From Bacillota bacterium (GTDB lineage Bacteria > Bacillota > Clostridia > Tissierellales > Sedimentibacteraceae), in NCBI GenBank assembly GCA_023416855.1, contig JAEZGU010000056.1, positions 1 to 33,634 of the forward strand: DNA of 33,634 nucleotides, read 5' to 3'. A program made the translations under genes and the position numbers. Within the stretch, counting starts at the first letter, position 1; every line of letters starts with the position of its first letter. The notes beneath the pieces are model-generated. The model made no database searches. It was not told where the DNA came from and was given only the letters and a program-made list of their open reading frames with translations. Positions 32,795-33,634 of this stretch are shown one piece after another.

Positions 32795-33092
32795 TTTATA
32801 CAACTAAAGTTAAACTAAAAATCTTACAGAAACACAAAATCTATAAGTAATTTGAAACACACTGCAAGAGTATTGCACGGGAGCATAAACAAAGATTAAG
32901 CTCAAAGTTGCAGTAATGGATAAGATGAATCGAATGAAAAAATAGACTTGTAGGAATTTAGTATAACAAAGTTGATTATATAGATGGATGTTGATGAAGG
33001 AGGTGGTTCCAACAGGAATGATAAAAGAAAACCCAAATAAATAGCACCTAATTTTCGAATTAAAAAGAAAATTAGGTGCTATTTATTTTTTT
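32795..33092 (+). ncRNA. Putative structured RNA of about 300 nt ending in a strong terminator
   Basis: A gene-free stretch with RNA-like features. ACTGCAA (32861-32867) pairs with TTGCAGT (32908-32914), and inside it GAGC (32881-32884) can pair with GCTC (32900-32903). Near the 3' end GAAGGAGGTGGTTCCAACAG contains TTCC-aaca-GGAA, and an AAGGAGGTG sequence perfectly complementary to the 16S 3' end. Two tiny frames (18 and 8 codons, the latter MIKENPNK ending in the terminator stem) could be leader peptides but have no known match. A 19-bp terminator ends it, and a separate promoter for hom follows, so it is better explained as a free-standing RNA than as a hom leader. The family is unknown. 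Confidence 0.5.
33038..33092 (+). terminator. Strong intrinsic terminator of the structured RNA
   Basis: A perfect 19-bp stem (33038-33056 with 33067-33085), a 10-base loop and a T7 run (33086-33092). It is by far the strongest terminator in the window and separates the RNA from the hom promoter that begins two bases later. Confidence 0.88.
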
Positions 33093-33093
33093 G

Positions 33094-33122
33094 TTGATTT
33101 AGATTGAGTGTTGTGTTATATT
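33094..33122 (+). promoter_or_regulatory. Promoter for hom
   Basis: TTGATT (33094-33099), a 17-base spacer and TATATT (33117-33122) lie about 60 bases before the hom start, directly after the RNA terminator. Good boxes and exact spacing. Confidence 0.6.
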
Positions 33123-33183
33123 GGTGAAGTGTTTATTTTAGGAACATATGTGTTTATAATAAGAACACCGCAGGGAGGACAAT

Positions 33184-33634
33184 ATGGAATCAGTGAAATT
33201 AGGAATTTTAGGTATGGGAACTGTAGCATCCGGACTTATAAATTTAAACAAACAATTTACTATATCAAAGGTATTAGTAAAAGATTTAAGCAAAAAAAGA
33301 AATGTGAATTTACCTATAGAAGCATATACCACTGATGCCTATGAAGTTATAGATAATAAGGATATTAACATAGTTGTTGAATTAATTGGTGGTTTAAATC
33401 CTGCTTATGAATATGTAAAGGCAGCTCTAAGCAACAAAAAGCATGTCGTTACAGCTAACAAGGCACTCATTGCAACCTATGGTGAAGAATTAGAAGACTT
33501 GGCTTTTAAAAACGGTGTTAAGCTAATGTATGAAGCAAGTGTTGGTGGTGGTATCCCTATTATTAATACTATCAGAGAAAATCTGTCCGCCAATGATTTT
33601 GAACAAATAACCGGAATAATTAATGGCACTACAA
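33184..33634 (+). CDS. hom: Homoserine dehydrogenase, N-terminal part
   Basis: The start of a gene that runs off the right edge; 150 residues are visible. The N-terminal MESVKLGILGMGTVASGLINL is the NAD(P)-binding GxGxV fold, followed by VVELIGGLNPAYEYVKAALSNKKHVVTANKALIATYGEEL and MYEASVGGGIPIINTIRENL, then GIINGTT, the family signatures. The enzyme reduces aspartate semialdehyde to homoserine for threonine and methionine synthesis in the cytoplasm. GGGAGG lies five bases before the ATG. Its C-terminal ACT domain, if any, is beyond the window. It has its own promoter after the RNA terminator. Confidence 0.95.
   Translation, partial: MESVKLGILGMGTVASGLINLNKQFTISKVLVKDLSKKRNVNLPIEAYTTDAYEVIDNKDINIVVELIGGLNPAYEYVKAALSNKKHVVTANKALIATYGEELEDLAFKNGVKLMYEASVGGGIPIINTIRENLSANDFEQITGIINGTT

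Noticed and set aside
33000..33025. T-box-like sequence AGGTGGTTCCAACAGG before hom
   Set aside because: A T-box would overlap the terminator stem and control hom directly. Here the terminator lies about 15 bases further on without overlap, the conserved CGCG part is missing, and hom has its own promoter after it.
1..33634. CRISPR arrays, tRNA or rRNA genes
   Set aside because: No regularly spaced direct repeats with unique spacers and no tRNA- or rRNA-like sequences were seen on either strand; the only tandem repeats are the 12-bp and 118-bp ones described.

Overview
The window is AT-rich DNA with GGAGG-type ribosome binding sites, sigma-A-like promoters (TTGACA/TATAAT, 17-bp spacers) and intrinsic terminators. 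It carries comM, nagB, hom, an LCP protein and Firmicutes-style polysaccharide genes. This points to a Clostridia-like, Gram-positive Bacillota; I cannot name the genus.

Layout. (1) Positions 1-5,051 are an accessory patch upstream of a comM/yifB start. It holds a Y1 (HUH) REP-associated-type transposase, an AlbA_2/HATPase gene broken by an in-frame stop, a divergent SLOG-protein/XRE-repressor pair sharing one promoter-operator, and a decayed IS66 element (tnpA, tnpB, stub of tnpC). (2) Positions 5,052-5,554 hold a rho-independent terminator and three imperfect copies of a 118-bp AT-rich repeat. (3) Positions 5,555-29,973, all on the minus strand, are a surface polysaccharide (capsule/EPS) locus. 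In transcription order it encodes an LCP ligase, a polymerase/ligase with a large extracellular insert, a PglF-type dehydratase, a DegT aminotransferase, the initiating sugar-phosphate transferase, a GNAT acetyltransferase, an L-fucosamine-transferase-like GT4, CapE-CapF-CapG (UDP-L-FucNAc synthesis), two more glycosyltransferases, a Wzy-like polymerase, two further glycosyltransferases, a radical SAM-pyruvyltransferase fusion, a Wzx-like flippase, a left-handed beta-helix O-acetyltransferase and galE. (4) Positions 30,104-32,577 encode a membrane EAL protein with a degenerate GGDEF domain and nagB, each with its own terminator. (5) Positions 32,578-33,634 carry an apparently free-standing structured RNA with a 19-bp terminator stem, then hom on the plus strand, running off the window.

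How it fits together. The locus has the parts of a Wzx/Wzy pathway. PglF-, PglE- and PglC-like proteins plus a GNAT enzyme could make and load a di-N-acetylbacillosamine-type first sugar. CapEFG supplies UDP-L-FucNAc for the next transferase, and GalE supplies UDP-Gal/GalNAc. The remaining transferases finish the repeat unit, which may be pyruvylated and O-acetylated. Wzx flips it, the Wzy-like proteins polymerise it and the LCP protein probably anchors it to the wall. No Wzz/Wzc-type kinase is present in the window. The most unusual items are the radical SAM-pyruvyltransferase fusion, the structured RNA before hom, and the 118-bp repeats at the end of the operon.
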